Shown piece by piece: positions 56,430-63,844 of a stretch of 64,000 bases of DNA (position 1 is its first letter; each line of letters starts with the position of its first letter). The stretch comes from Sulfurimonas sp. HSL3-1 (lineage in GTDB: Bacteria > Campylobacterota > Campylobacteria > Campylobacterales > Sulfurimonadaceae). The position numbers and the translations under genes are program-made. The notes beneath the pieces are model-generated. The model ran no database searches. It saw nothing but the letters and a program-made list of their open reading frames with translations, and had not been told where the DNA came from. Location of the stretch: positions 620,001 to 684,000 of the forward strand of contig NZ_CP147920.1 of NCBI RefSeq assembly GCF_039645995.1. The letters are read 5' to 3'.

Positions 56430-57794
56430 TTAGAGCTCCATGACCCATGTATCTTTGAACCCGCCGCCCTGGGACGAGTTGACGAGGTAGTTGCCCGCTT
56501 CCATCGCATAGCGTGTCAGCCCGCACTCCCAGACATTGACCTTCTCGCCCATGACGACATAGGCGCGGAAGTCCGCCTTGCGGGGACTCAGCTCCCCGTT
56601 GATGAGACACTCTTCGTCGTAGAACTCAACGAGCTCCTGGGCGATAAAGCGGCGGGGGTTGGCCTCGATGATCGTTTTGAGGTCATCGAGCTGGATCTTG
56701 GACATGGCGTGTCCGAACATGACGCCGTACCCGCCGGCTTCTGCGACATCCTTGACAACGAGTTTGTCAATGTTGTCGAAGATGTATTTTTTGTCCTTTT
56801 CGAAATAGGGGAGGTAAGTCGGCGCGTTATGCATGATGGGCTCTTCGTTCAGGTAGTATTTGATCATTTGCGGCACAAAGTAGTAGATCCCTTTGTCGTC
56901 CGCGACTCCATTGCCGACGGCGTTCATGATCGCCACGTTGCCCGCGAGGTAGGCTTCGATGATACCGGGTACGCCGATGAGACTTTCGGGGTTGAAAAAC
57001 TTGGGGTCGAGGAAATCATCGTCAAGGCGGCGGTAGACCGCCCCGACGCGGATGCGTCGCCCGTCGTAGTTTTTAAAGTAGAGGACCTTGTTCTCCACGA
57101 CCAGTTCGGCGGCGCGGACCAGTTCGGCCCCGATCTCTCCGGCGAGGTAGCTGTGTTCGTAATACGCGGAGTTGTAGCGCCCCGGGGTCAGAACGACGTT
57201 GATGCCGCCGGTATTGACGTAATCCATCGCGTTGCGCAGGTACGACGAGTACTGCTTGATCGGTTCGATCTTCAGCTCTTCGAAGAACTCCGGGTAGATC
57301 TTGCGGTAGGTGTCGCGGATGGAGAGCGGATAGCTCGCCCCGCTGGGCACGCGCAGGTTGTCCTCGAGGATGACCCATTCGTCGTTCTTGGTATCCTTGA
57401 CGAGGTCGATGCCGTTGATATGGGTCCTGATCTTCTGCGACGGGGAGAAACCGACGAACTCCTTGAGGTACCCTTTGGCCTGGTGGATAAATGCTTCGGG
57501 GACGATGCCGTCCTTGACGATCTTGGCCTCGGTATAGAGGTCTTCTAGGAAGAGGTTCAGTGCCGTGATGCGCTGCTCGAGGCCGCGCTGCATCTTGCCG
57601 AACTCCTCCTTGGAGATGATGCGGGGAATGACGTCGAAGGGGAGTGAACGCTCGATGAAATTGCCGTCTTTATAGAGATTGAAATTGACAGCGAACTTAT
57701 CCATATAGCGCTGAAACTCTTCGACTTTCTGTCGATCCTGCCGGGAAAAAATCTCCCAGAACTTTTCGTGTAGTTTTCCAGTTTCTTCTATCAA
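56430..57794 (-). CDS. Circularly permuted ATP-grasp ligase (stand-alone)
   Basis: A 454-residue DUF407-type ATP-grasp protein without the fused alpha-E domain seen in the rightward operon. Motifs: LFLEDLYTEAKIVKDGIVPE, VILEDNLRVPSGASYPL, LTPGRYNSAYYEHSYLA, NAVGNGVADDKGIYYFVP and NSSQGGGFKDTWVMEL at the end. The missing domain is supplied by the next gene (alpha-E at 55772). The start at 57794 has a leader of about 60 bases with TTTATAC near 57868-57873. The gap 57795-58047 shows no gene. Confidence 0.9.
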   Translation of the reverse strand: MIEETGKLHEKFWEIFSRQDRQKVEEFQRYMDKFAVNFNLYKDGNFIERSLPFDVIPRIISKEEFGKMQRGLEQRITALNLFLEDLYTEAKIVKDGIVPEAFIHQAKGYLKEFVGFSPSQKIRTHINGIDLVKDTKNDEWVILEDNLRVPSGASYPLSIRDTYRKIYPEFFEELKIEPIKQYSSYLRNAMDYVNTGGINVVLTPGRYNSAYYEHSYLAGEIGAELVRAAELVVENKVLYFKNYDGRRIRVGAVYRRLDDDFLDPKFFNPESLIGVPGIIEAYLAGNVAIMNAVGNGVADDKGIYYFVPQMIKYYLNEEPIMHNAPTYLPYFEKDKKYIFDNIDKLVVKDVAEAGGYGVMFGHAMSKIQLDDLKTIIEANPRRFIAQELVEFYDEECLINGELSPRKADFRAYVVMGEKVNVWECGLTRYAMEAGNYLVNSSQGGGFKDTWVMEL

Positions 57795-58047
57795 TGTATC
57801 TCCCTTGATGCTTTTATGCGAACATCACTCCGACCCGCGGGTTTCACGGTGCCAAAGGTGGTGTGGGTATAAAAGATCATATTGCATATTCTATGAGAAA
57901 ATGCTTTTATTCGGTGCTTTTGTGGTTTTCGTTTTTTCGTCAAAGCGCGGAGGGCTAGCCGCCCCGATCCGTCGATTTGATGAACGCGGCTTTTCGCAGG
58001 GGGTTCGGCATGTGGTACGGGGCGCGGCGGGTCTGTTTTGCTCGCAT

Positions 58048-58869
58048 CTAAACCACAACCAGGTTCTCGAAGAGGTCGTTGATAGCATCGAGGTTGGCCT
58101 CATCATCTTTTTCGTCGATGGGCATCTCCGCCTCCGGGGCGATCCGCTGCGCAGTGATGAGAATATTGTGCAGGTAGACGACCGATTCATTGCCGTTCTT
58201 GCCGTGGCGCAGGTGCAGGTCGACTTTCTCGGTCAGTTTGCCCAGGCGGATGAACTGGTCGCTTTTGCGCCGCAGAAGACCGCGGGCCATGATCCCCCAC
58301 ACCTCGTTGATGAGTGAGAGTGCATCCCCGATGAAACGGTAGTCGACCTTGGTATCGGTCTTGGCATAGGTGTCGAGGAGGTTGTAGAGCCTGATCGTCT
58401 CCCCGAAGGCTTCCGCGTCGAGATAGGGACGGCAGATGATGGCGTTTTCTCGGGCGTTGCTCATAATGGTGGCGAGGTTTGCGGGGTGGTCGCCGAAGAC
58501 GGCCTTTTGAAGGAAATCCTGCGCGCTCTTGTACTCCAGCTCAATGTCCAGATGCTCGAAGTAGCGTACGCCGGCTTCTTTGTCCGTGTCAATCACCGCG
58601 TTGAAGAGCTCCAGCACGTCGATCAGGGTCGTTTCGACGCGCTGGAGGTGGCGGCCGAACCAGTAGAGGTTGGTGGCGACGTAGGTGGTGAGCAGCTGGT
58701 GTTTATGACTGTGCTGGGGCCAGGTTTCGACAAACTTTATGCTCGGGTACTGCCGGTAGTCGGCATAGCCGTTAAGATAGTCTCGGAGCCGTTTAAAAAG
58801 GGTGATGGCGTTGAACGTCCAGAGATGCTTTGGATCTCGGTCGACGGGGGGAACATGTACTGCGTTCAT
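58048..58869 (-). CDS. Alpha-E domain protein (DUF403), long copy
   Basis: A 273-residue protein. Residues about 60-273 match the alpha-E protein at 55772 closely (TYVATNLYWFGRHLQRVE, GDALSLINEVWG, LGKLTEKVDLHLRHGKNG). The N-terminal extension of about 58 residues (NAITLFKRLRDYLNGYADY) is absent from the other copy. Stretches of DNA are nearly identical between the two genes, pointing to a fairly recent duplication. It is followed after about 250 bases by the stand-alone ATP-grasp gene on the same strand. Confidence 0.88.
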   Translation of the reverse strand: MNAVHVPPVDRDPKHLWTFNAITLFKRLRDYLNGYADYRQYPSIKFVETWPQHSHKHQLLTTYVATNLYWFGRHLQRVETTLIDVLELFNAVIDTDKEAGVRYFEHLDIELEYKSAQDFLQKAVFGDHPANLATIMSNARENAIICRPYLDAEAFGETIRLYNLLDTYAKTDTKVDYRFIGDALSLINEVWGIMARGLLRRKSDQFIRLGKLTEKVDLHLRHGKNGNESVVYLHNILITAQRIAPEAEMPIDEKDDEANLDAINDLFENLVVV

Positions 58870-58935
58870 AGTGCGCCTCCTGCAGATACAGCGGGTCTGT
58901 CGGGCTCAAACACGTTTCGAGCATATATTTTGACC

Positions 58936-58941
58936 ATTATA
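58936..58941 (-). promoter_or_regulatory. -10 box (TATAAT) for the long alpha-E gene
   Basis: TATAAT on the minus strand 67 bp upstream of the start at 58869. The rest of the gap 58870-59117 is AT-rich and contains no gene that I can see. Confidence 0.5.
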
Positions 58942-59117
58942 GAACGCGCGGCTGTGCATAGGGTGATATTTATGATTAACTTTTAAACATAGCAGGTTTT
59001 TTCAGGTGGAAATGGACGTGAAATCACGGAAAATAAGGCGCTTTCTCCTCTGAATGCACAAACGGGCTTACATAGGGGACGTTTACGAAAAGCCGCCGAT
59101 CGAAAAGCGACGGGTGC

Positions 59118-59969
59118 CTATCGTTTGCGCGCGTTGATGAAGTAGACGGCGGCGGTACTGACGGCACCCCCTGCCACGAGCCAGAAGGAGGGGCGCTCTC
59201 CCAGCAGCAGGAAGCTCGCTACCAGGGCGGTCAGCGGCACGAGGAACATATAGCTTCCGGCCTTGGCCGAGCCGATCTTACCCGACGCGACAAAGAAGAT
59301 GGTCGACGCCACCGTCTGCCCCATGATGGCCAGGAAAAGCAGCCCCGTCCAGAACGTCCAGTCCTGGTGCAACACCGTACCCAGCCCCGCGGGCAGTGCC
59401 GGAACGAGTGTGATGGGTACGGCGAAAACGGCCAGCCAGAAGTTGAAGTGGATGGGTTCCATCTCCGTATGCGACTGCTGCCCCAGCAGGGTGAGCACGG
59501 CCCAGACGAGCGCGCTGCCGATAAAGAAGACATTGCCGCTGTGCAGCAGGTCGGCATGCCACACCTCCAGCATCAGCATCCCGCCGAACAGTCCCACTCC
59601 CAGCCCAAGCAGCTGCGTCGGGGAGACGCGGGTGTGGAAGACAATCAGGGCGAGCAGGGCCGTGAGAATGGGGCTGGCCACGGTGATGATGACCCCGCCC
59701 GCCCCGGCGCTGCCCGTTTGCACGCCCCAGAAGGCGAAGTACATAAATGCGACGTTGAGCGCGCCCGCCGCGATAGTGAAGCGCAGCGTCCGGCGGTTGA
59801 GGCGCAGCGGCTTGCGCCGCCAGTAGAGGATGGGCAGGAAGGAAACCGCCATGATGGCGAAGCGCAAAAAGGTGACGGTCTCGACCGGGACGTCAGTATC
59901 GGTCACGACCTTGAGCGCGGGCCAGCCGATGCCCCATAACACCATCGCCAGTACGATCCAACCCGCCAT
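59118..59969 (-). CDS. DMT-superfamily (EamA) transporter
   Basis: A 283-residue inner-membrane protein with ten membrane helices in two EamA repeats. ATG 59969 has AGGGAAG upstream and starts MAGWIVLAMVLWGIGWPALK, the usual first EamA helix; an in-frame start at 60032 would lie upstream of the -10 box and is rejected. Second repeat: FIGSALVWAVLTLLGQ and MFLVPLTALVASFLLLGE. Such proteins export metabolites or amino acids; the substrate cannot be read. Confidence 0.9.
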   Translation of the reverse strand: MAGWIVLAMVLWGIGWPALKVVTDTDVPVETVTFLRFAIMAVSFLPILYWRRKPLRLNRRTLRFTIAAGALNVAFMYFAFWGVQTGSAGAGGVIITVASPILTALLALIVFHTRVSPTQLLGLGVGLFGGMLMLEVWHADLLHSGNVFFIGSALVWAVLTLLGQQSHTEMEPIHFNFWLAVFAVPITLVPALPAGLGTVLHQDWTFWTGLLFLAIMGQTVASTIFFVASGKIGSAKAGSYMFLVPLTALVASFLLLGERPSFWLVAGGAVSTAAVYFINARKR

Positions 59970-59996
59970 ATTGCTTCCCTGCAGAAAATTTCGGGA

Positions 59997-60002
59997 ATTA
60001 TA
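59997..60002 (-). promoter_or_regulatory. -10 box (TATAAT) for the EamA transporter
   Basis: TATAAT on the minus strand 28 bp upstream of ATG 59969. Confidence 0.55.
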
Positions 60003-60146
60003 CTCCGATAATGGTGTGATGTGATATTTCAATGACTTCTATTTGCTACTTTGCTATCATGGCTTTTGAACGAAATGTATGATTGGTCTCAATTCTCAAT
60101 AGCTGAACATACGTTATTGCTACTAATTAATTCTTAGGAGTAGACT

Positions 60147-60476
60147 TTGGTCAACCTATGGATATTGCCGATTGCACTCGTCATACTTCTAGACCTTGCT
60201 GCACTTTTTGTCGTCATAAACGAAGAGTTACTGTATGAGGCACATCAAAAGTTTTATAAAGTGCTTTTTATTCTCCTCGTTCCTCTTATCGGTGCTATTG
60301 TAGAGCTTTACCTACTTAGCAGATATGCAAAATTTCGTGGAGATGGCTATTACCCAGATGATGATGTTAAGTGGTATGCATTTTGGAATCACTTTTCAAA
60401 TGACAGTTCATCATCTGGCAGCCATAGTGGTTCTGATGGGAGTGGGGGTGGAGATTCCGGTGGCGGCGGAGATTAA
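60147..60476 (+). CDS. Small membrane protein with Gly/Ser-rich tail
   Basis: A 109-residue protein with TTG start (AGGAG six bases before). Two membrane helices (LPIALVILLDLAALFVV; VLFILLVPLIGAIVELYLL) flank a short loop, followed by a polar region and a tail of Ser, His and Gly (ending GGGDSGGGGD). Its DNA is distinctly AT-rich compared with both sides, suggesting acquisition from elsewhere. No family is recognised with confidence; the helix pair recalls PLDc_N-type membrane anchors. Confidence 0.7.
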   Translation: MVNLWILPIALVILLDLAALFVVINEELLYEAHQKFYKVLFILLVPLIGAIVELYLLSRYAKFRGDGYYPDDDVKWYAFWNHFSNDSSSSGSHSGSDGSGGGDSGGGGD

Positions 60477-60489
60477 AACTTCTAACAAA

Positions 60490-60550
60490 CTAAAGGAGAC
60501 CAATCAAAAACCCGCAAGCAGGTTTTTGATTGGTCATTTTAAACGTAATA
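60490..60550 (+). repeat. Hairpin repeat, copy 1
   Basis: Directly after the first small gene: TAACAAA, then a 15-bp perfect inverted repeat (arms GACCAATCAAAAACC / GGTTTTTGATTGGTC, loop of 8), then TCATTTTAAACGTAA. A second, imperfect copy follows the next small gene. It could be a terminator or the end of a mobile unit. The same GATTGGTC core also occurs near 60082, ahead of the first gene. Confidence 0.6.
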
Positions 60551-60569
60551 GTAACAAGGGAATCTGAAG

Positions 60570-60878
60570 ATGGGAAATAAAATAGAGTACAAAAAAGCGT
60601 TGAAAAAGCAAATTGTGACTGCGATTGCAGCACTTTTGCTTTTCCTTGTACTGATGTATCTTTCTATGCAATCATCATTTGGCATACTTCAATTTAGCAT
60701 AATAGGAATGCTTAGTATCGGCCTCATGTTAACAGTTCTACATGCCTTCAAAAATCAAGCCAAAGAGGCAAAGTGTCCACATTGTGAAACCGACTTATTT
60801 GAAATGACACAAGTCGCATTGTCTGAAAAAGTCGAATTCAATTACTGTCCAACCTGTGGCAAACATGTTGAGCTATAA
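60570..60878 (+). CDS. Small membrane protein with zinc ribbon
   Basis: A 102-residue protein: two hydrophobic helices (TAIAALLLFLVLMYLSM; LQFSIIGMLSIGLMLTVL) then a cytoplasmic zinc-ribbon-like domain with CPHC and CPTC pairs separated by about 24 residues. AT-rich like its neighbour at 60147. No named family recognised. Probably part of the same acquired segment. Confidence 0.7.
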   Translation: MGNKIEYKKALKKQIVTAIAALLLFLVLMYLSMQSSFGILQFSIIGMLSIGLMLTVLHAFKNQAKEAKCPHCETDLFEMTQVALSEKVEFNYCPTCGKHVEL

Positions 60879-60942
60879 CAAATCAAAAGAGACCAATCAC
60901 AAACCCGAGGGCGGCTTTTTGATTGCTCATTTAAATGTAAAC
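60876..60942 (+). repeat. Hairpin repeat, copy 2
   Basis: Starts in the stop codon of the zinc-ribbon gene (TAACAAA) and repeats the pattern of copy 1: GAGACCAATCA, AAACCCG, a T-run, GATTG, TCATTT, AAATGTAA. The hairpin is imperfect here. Confidence 0.55.
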
Positions 60943-60966
60943 TTCCAAGAAAAAAGGAGACAAAAA

Positions 60967-61356
60967 TTGAAATCTGAGAGGTATAAAATCGGAAGGGAGA
61001 AACTGGCCGAGGTCGGCGGCGATCAGGGGGATAAGATCATTGAGGCCCTCAGTGCAATCGCTCCGGAGTTCGCCGACCTGCTTGTGGAGTTTCCTTTCGG
61101 AGACATCTACAGCCGTCCGGGCTTGGAACTGCGCTCCCGTGAAATCGCCACGGTCGCGGCCCTGACGGCGATGGGTACGGCAGCGCCCCAGTTAAAGGCC
61201 CACGTACACGGGGCACTCAATGTCGGCTGCACGCCGCAGGAGATCATCGAGATCATGATTCAGATGGCGGTATATGCCGGTTTTCCCGCCGCGTTGAACG
61301 GGCTTGCGACCGCCAAAGAAGTTTTTGACGAACGGGATATCAGCGTTCAAAACTGA
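60967..61356 (+). CDS. Carboxymuconolactone decarboxylase-family protein
   Basis: A 129-residue single-domain CMD/AhpD-fold protein. TTG 60967 has AGGAG just upstream. Conserved: LELRSREIATVAALTAMG and LKAHVHGALNVGCTPQEIIE, then QMAVYAGFPAALNGL. The CxxC pair of AhpD-type peroxidases is absent, so it resembles the decarboxylase/hydratase-type branch. G+C content returns to the normal high level inside this gene, marking the end of the AT-rich insert. It converges on the TetR gene. Confidence 0.85.
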   Translation: MKSERYKIGREKLAEVGGDQGDKIIEALSAIAPEFADLLVEFPFGDIYSRPGLELRSREIATVAALTAMGTAAPQLKAHVHGALNVGCTPQEIIEIMIQMAVYAGFPAALNGLATAKEVFDERDISVQN

Positions 61357-61373
61357 AAACGCTCCGGGGATCG

Positions 61374-61955
61374 CTATTTCCGGTAGTGTTCCAGTGCGAT
61401 TGTCAGGTACTGGGTGTGGTGTCCAAACGATTCTTTCGAAGAGAGGGAGGGGGGCAGCGATATCTCTCCCCAGGTGGAGGTGATAAAGAAGCGGGCGAAG
61501 GCTTTGGTGTCAAACGCTACGAGTTCACCGTCTGCAACGGCGGCTTCCAGCGCCAGAGAAAGCTTGTCGATAAAATGGTGGTAGGCCTTTGTCAGGACGG
61601 TTTCAAAGTCGGGGTCCAGCGGGGCCATCTCCACGAGCAGGCGGTGCAGAGGGCAGCCGTTGGCGATGAGGGCGCCATGGTTCTGCATCTTCGAGAACAC
61701 GCGCTCGAAAGTCTGAAAAATGTTCTCACCCGGCAGGCGAGAAAAGTCGAAGAAGTCGTCCATTTTCGGGACGATGCGTTCTTGGCTCACGGCCAGGATG
61801 AGGTCCTTCTTGGAAGCGAAAAAGTGGTACATGCTCCCCTTGGGCACCCCGGCGGCCTTGAGGATGACGGCGGTGCCGGTACCGTGATAGCCGTTTTTGT
61901 AGACTTCAGCAAAGGCGGCGTCCAGCAGCCGCGCTCTTGAGTCCTGGCGCTTCAT
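61374..61955 (-). CDS. TetR-family transcriptional regulator
   Basis: A 193-residue regulator with the N-terminal helix-turn-helix (RLLDAAFAEVYKNGYHGTGT, then AAGVPKGSMYHFFASKKDL) and a ligand-binding C-terminal helical domain with one Cys (NGCPLHRLLVEMA). TATAAT lies 27 bp upstream. The two palindromes at 63283 and 63328 are its most likely targets, placing the ketoacyl synthase and thioesterase under its control. Confidence 0.9.
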   Translation of the reverse strand: MKRQDSRARLLDAAFAEVYKNGYHGTGTAVILKAAGVPKGSMYHFFASKKDLILAVSQERIVPKMDDFFDFSRLPGENIFQTFERVFSKMQNHGALIANGCPLHRLLVEMAPLDPDFETVLTKAYHHFIDKLSLALEAAVADGELVAFDTKAFARFFITSTWGEISLPPSLSSKESFGHHTQYLTIALEHYRK

Positions 61956-61981
61956 AGTTAAACCCTTGAAATTTTTGCATC

Positions 61982-61987
61982 ATTATA
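61982..61987 (-). promoter_or_regulatory. -10 box (TATAAT) for the tetR gene
   Basis: TATAAT on the minus strand 27 bp upstream of the TetR start. Confidence 0.5.
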
Positions 61988-62018
61988 TCGGTTTGTCCCC
62001 GGGGTGCCGGGGCACGGG

Positions 62019-63227
62019 CTAAAGCGCTTTGGTGAAGATGATGGCCCCGTTCGTGCCGCCGAAACCGTAATTGGTGCTCATGACGGTTTGAAGCTCCTTC
62101 TCGCGCGCGGTGTTGGCGACGTAGTCCAGGTCGCAGGCGTCGTCTGGGGTACGGAGGTTTATGGTCGGGGGCATGATGTTGCGCTCCAGGGCCATAATGG
62201 AGACGGCGGCTTCGATGATGCCGGTGGCCCCGAGACAGTGGCCGATACTCCCCTTGATGGAACTGATCGGAGGCACGGTCTCAAAGACCGCTTTGAAGGC
62301 TTTGGTTTCGTTGGCGTCCCCCAGCGGGGTACTGGTCCCATGCGCGTTGATGTAGTCCACTCGTGGGTTGCCGGCCATCTGCAGCGCTGCCTGCATGGCC
62401 CGGACGGGGCCGTCCGTGGCGGGGGCTGTGATGTGGCCTGCGTCTGCGCTTTCGCCGAAGCCCGCGACTCGTGCATAGATCTTCGCACCCCGCTTTTGGG
62501 CATGTTCCAGGGTTTCGAGCACGAGCGCCGCCGCCCCTTCGCCCATTACGAAGCCGTCGCGCTCCTTGTCGAAGGGCCTGGAGGCCGTTTTCGGGTCGTC
62601 GTTATGGGTGGAGAGCGCCTTCATGGCGCTGAAGCCGCGGATGCCCGTCTCGCAGATGCACGCTTCGGCGCCCAGGGCGACCATGACGTCTGCCCCGCCG
62701 GCCATGATGGTCTTCGCCGCCTGGTTGATGGCGTGAAGCCCCGCCGTGCAGGCCGTCGTCGAGGAGAGGTTCGGCCCCTTGAGCCCGTAATAGATGGAGG
62801 CGTACCCCGCCAGCATGTTCGTGATGGAACCGGGGATGAAAAAGGGCGAGATCTTCTTGCCGAAGGCGTTCTTTTCGATATTTTCCTGCATCATCGGCAG
62901 TCCGCCTATCCCGGTGGCGGCGCTGACGCCCATCCGGGCTGCATCCCCGCTTTGCGGTTCGAGCGCGGCGTCGGCAAGGGCCTCTTTCAGCGCATGCATT
63001 CCCAGGTGGATGAAGCGGTCGCTCTTTTTGATGTCTTTGGGGTCCATGATGCTGCTTGGATCGAAGCCTTTGACTTCACTGGCGATTTGGACGGCATCGC
63101 CGGAGGCATCGAAATGGGTAATATAGTCAATGCCGCATACCCCCTCGATCAGCGCTTCAAAAGCGCTCTCGGCGCTGATGCCGACGCCGTTGATCATGCC
63201 GATTCCCGTAATGACAATAGGGTTCAT
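62019..63227 (-). CDS. Beta-ketoacyl-ACP synthase (FabF type)
   Basis: A 402-residue condensing enzyme. ATG 63227 has AAAGGAG upstream; an in-frame start at 63281 is less likely. Catalytic Cys in STTACTAGLHA, His in NAHGTSTPLGD and GSIGHCLGATG, plus GFGGTNG at the end. It elongates acyl-ACP, but its place beside a thioesterase and a TetR regulator, outside any other fatty-acid genes, suggests a specialised role rather than the main FabF. Confidence 0.93.
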   Translation of the reverse strand: MNPIVITGIGMINGVGISAESAFEALIEGVCGIDYITHFDASGDAVQIASEVKGFDPSSIMDPKDIKKSDRFIHLGMHALKEALADAALEPQSGDAARMGVSAATGIGGLPMMQENIEKNAFGKKISPFFIPGSITNMLAGYASIYYGLKGPNLSSTTACTAGLHAINQAAKTIMAGGADVMVALGAEACICETGIRGFSAMKALSTHNDDPKTASRPFDKERDGFVMGEGAAALVLETLEHAQKRGAKIYARVAGFGESADAGHITAPATDGPVRAMQAALQMAGNPRVDYINAHGTSTPLGDANETKAFKAVFETVPPISSIKGSIGHCLGATGIIEAAVSIMALERNIMPPTINLRTPDDACDLDYVANTAREKELQTVMSTNYGFGGTNGAIIFTKAL

Positions 63228-63282
63228 TTTAACTCCTTTGCAAAAGTTTGAATGAGACAGAAACATACAAAGTTCGCTCAAA

Positions 63283-63298
63283 TAGACTGATTGGTCTA
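63283..63298. promoter_or_regulatory. TetR-type operator 1
   Basis: TAGACTGATTGGTCTA, an inverted repeat matching the TetR-family pattern TAGACYnnnnGGTCTA. It lies upstream of the ketoacyl synthase start and overlaps its probable -35 region. Confidence 0.6.
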
Positions 63299-63327
63299 GT
63301 GAGATTCTAGTAGAGCTGTGCTTAAAC

Positions 63328-63343
63328 TAGACTAAACGGTCTA
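63328..63343. promoter_or_regulatory. TetR-type operator 2
   Basis: TAGACTAAACGGTCTA (extended to CTAGAC/GTCTAG), with its centre 45 bp from operator 1. It overlaps the -35 region of the rightward promoter whose -10 (TATAGT) is at 63356-63361. Confidence 0.6.
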
Positions 63344-63355
63344 GTACTAAGATGC

Positions 63356-63361
63356 TATAGT
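63356..63361 (+). promoter_or_regulatory. -10 box (TATAGT) for the thioesterase gene
   Basis: TATAGT 13 bp after operator 2. A transcript from here would begin near 63368, which excludes a start codon at 63361 and supports TTG 63433. Confidence 0.45.
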
Positions 63362-63432
63362 TGTCTACGAATAAGAAATGTGTCGATGCGGTCACTGGCG
63401 ATATTGTGCCGGGCCGAAAGAAAGGAGAACCG

Positions 63433-63840
63433 TTGGAAGCCGCCGATATACCATTTGCACGCTATATTGGGCTTGAACAGGAGAAAGGGAGCGTGTCGCT
63501 GGGGTTCAGCGGTACGGTAATGAACCATCTCAATACGATACACGCCAGTGCCCAGTTCGCTTTGGCGGAGACCCAAAGCGGTCTGTTTCTGCAGACGCTC
63601 TTTCCCGAACTGGAGGGCAAAGCCGTCCCGCTTTTGCGGGATGCGCAGATCCGTTACAGAAAACCCGCCGCGGCAAGGATCGTCGCGTCCGCGTCAGTGG
63701 ACACATCGGCGGTCGAAACGTTCAGGGATCAGTTCGGAAAAAAGGGGAGGGGGTCGATCAGGGTCGACGTCGCCGTGACGGACATCAACGGTGTATTGAC
63801 GTCGCAGGGCTCCTTTACATGGTTCATCCAGACGCTCTGA
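63433..63840 (+). CDS. Hotdog-fold thioesterase-like protein (DUF4442/PaaI type)
   Basis: A 135-residue hotdog protein. TTG 63433 has AAAGGAG at ideal distance. Family features: IPFARYIGLE, FSGTVMNHLNTIHASAQFALAE (the hotdog helix) and RYRKPAAARIVASASV. Likely hydrolyses an acyl-CoA or acyl-ACP; substrate unknown. Divergent from the ketoacyl synthase with the operators between them. It ends 4 bases before the oppositely oriented gene at the right edge. Confidence 0.8.
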   Translation: MEAADIPFARYIGLEQEKGSVSLGFSGTVMNHLNTIHASAQFALAETQSGLFLQTLFPELEGKAVPLLRDAQIRYRKPAAARIVASASVDTSAVETFRDQFGKKGRGSIRVDVAVTDINGVLTSQGSFTWFIQTL

Positions 63841-63844
63841 GGCG

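Noticed and set aside
57805-58317. A rightward 170-codon frame between the ATP-grasp and long alpha-E genes
   Set aside because: Most of it is antisense to the alpha-E gene and its start has no convincing ribosome site.
60476-60960. The hairpin repeats as integron attC sites
   Set aside because: TAACAA at the left end is attC-like, but no GTTRRRY core follows at the right end and no integrase gene is seen.
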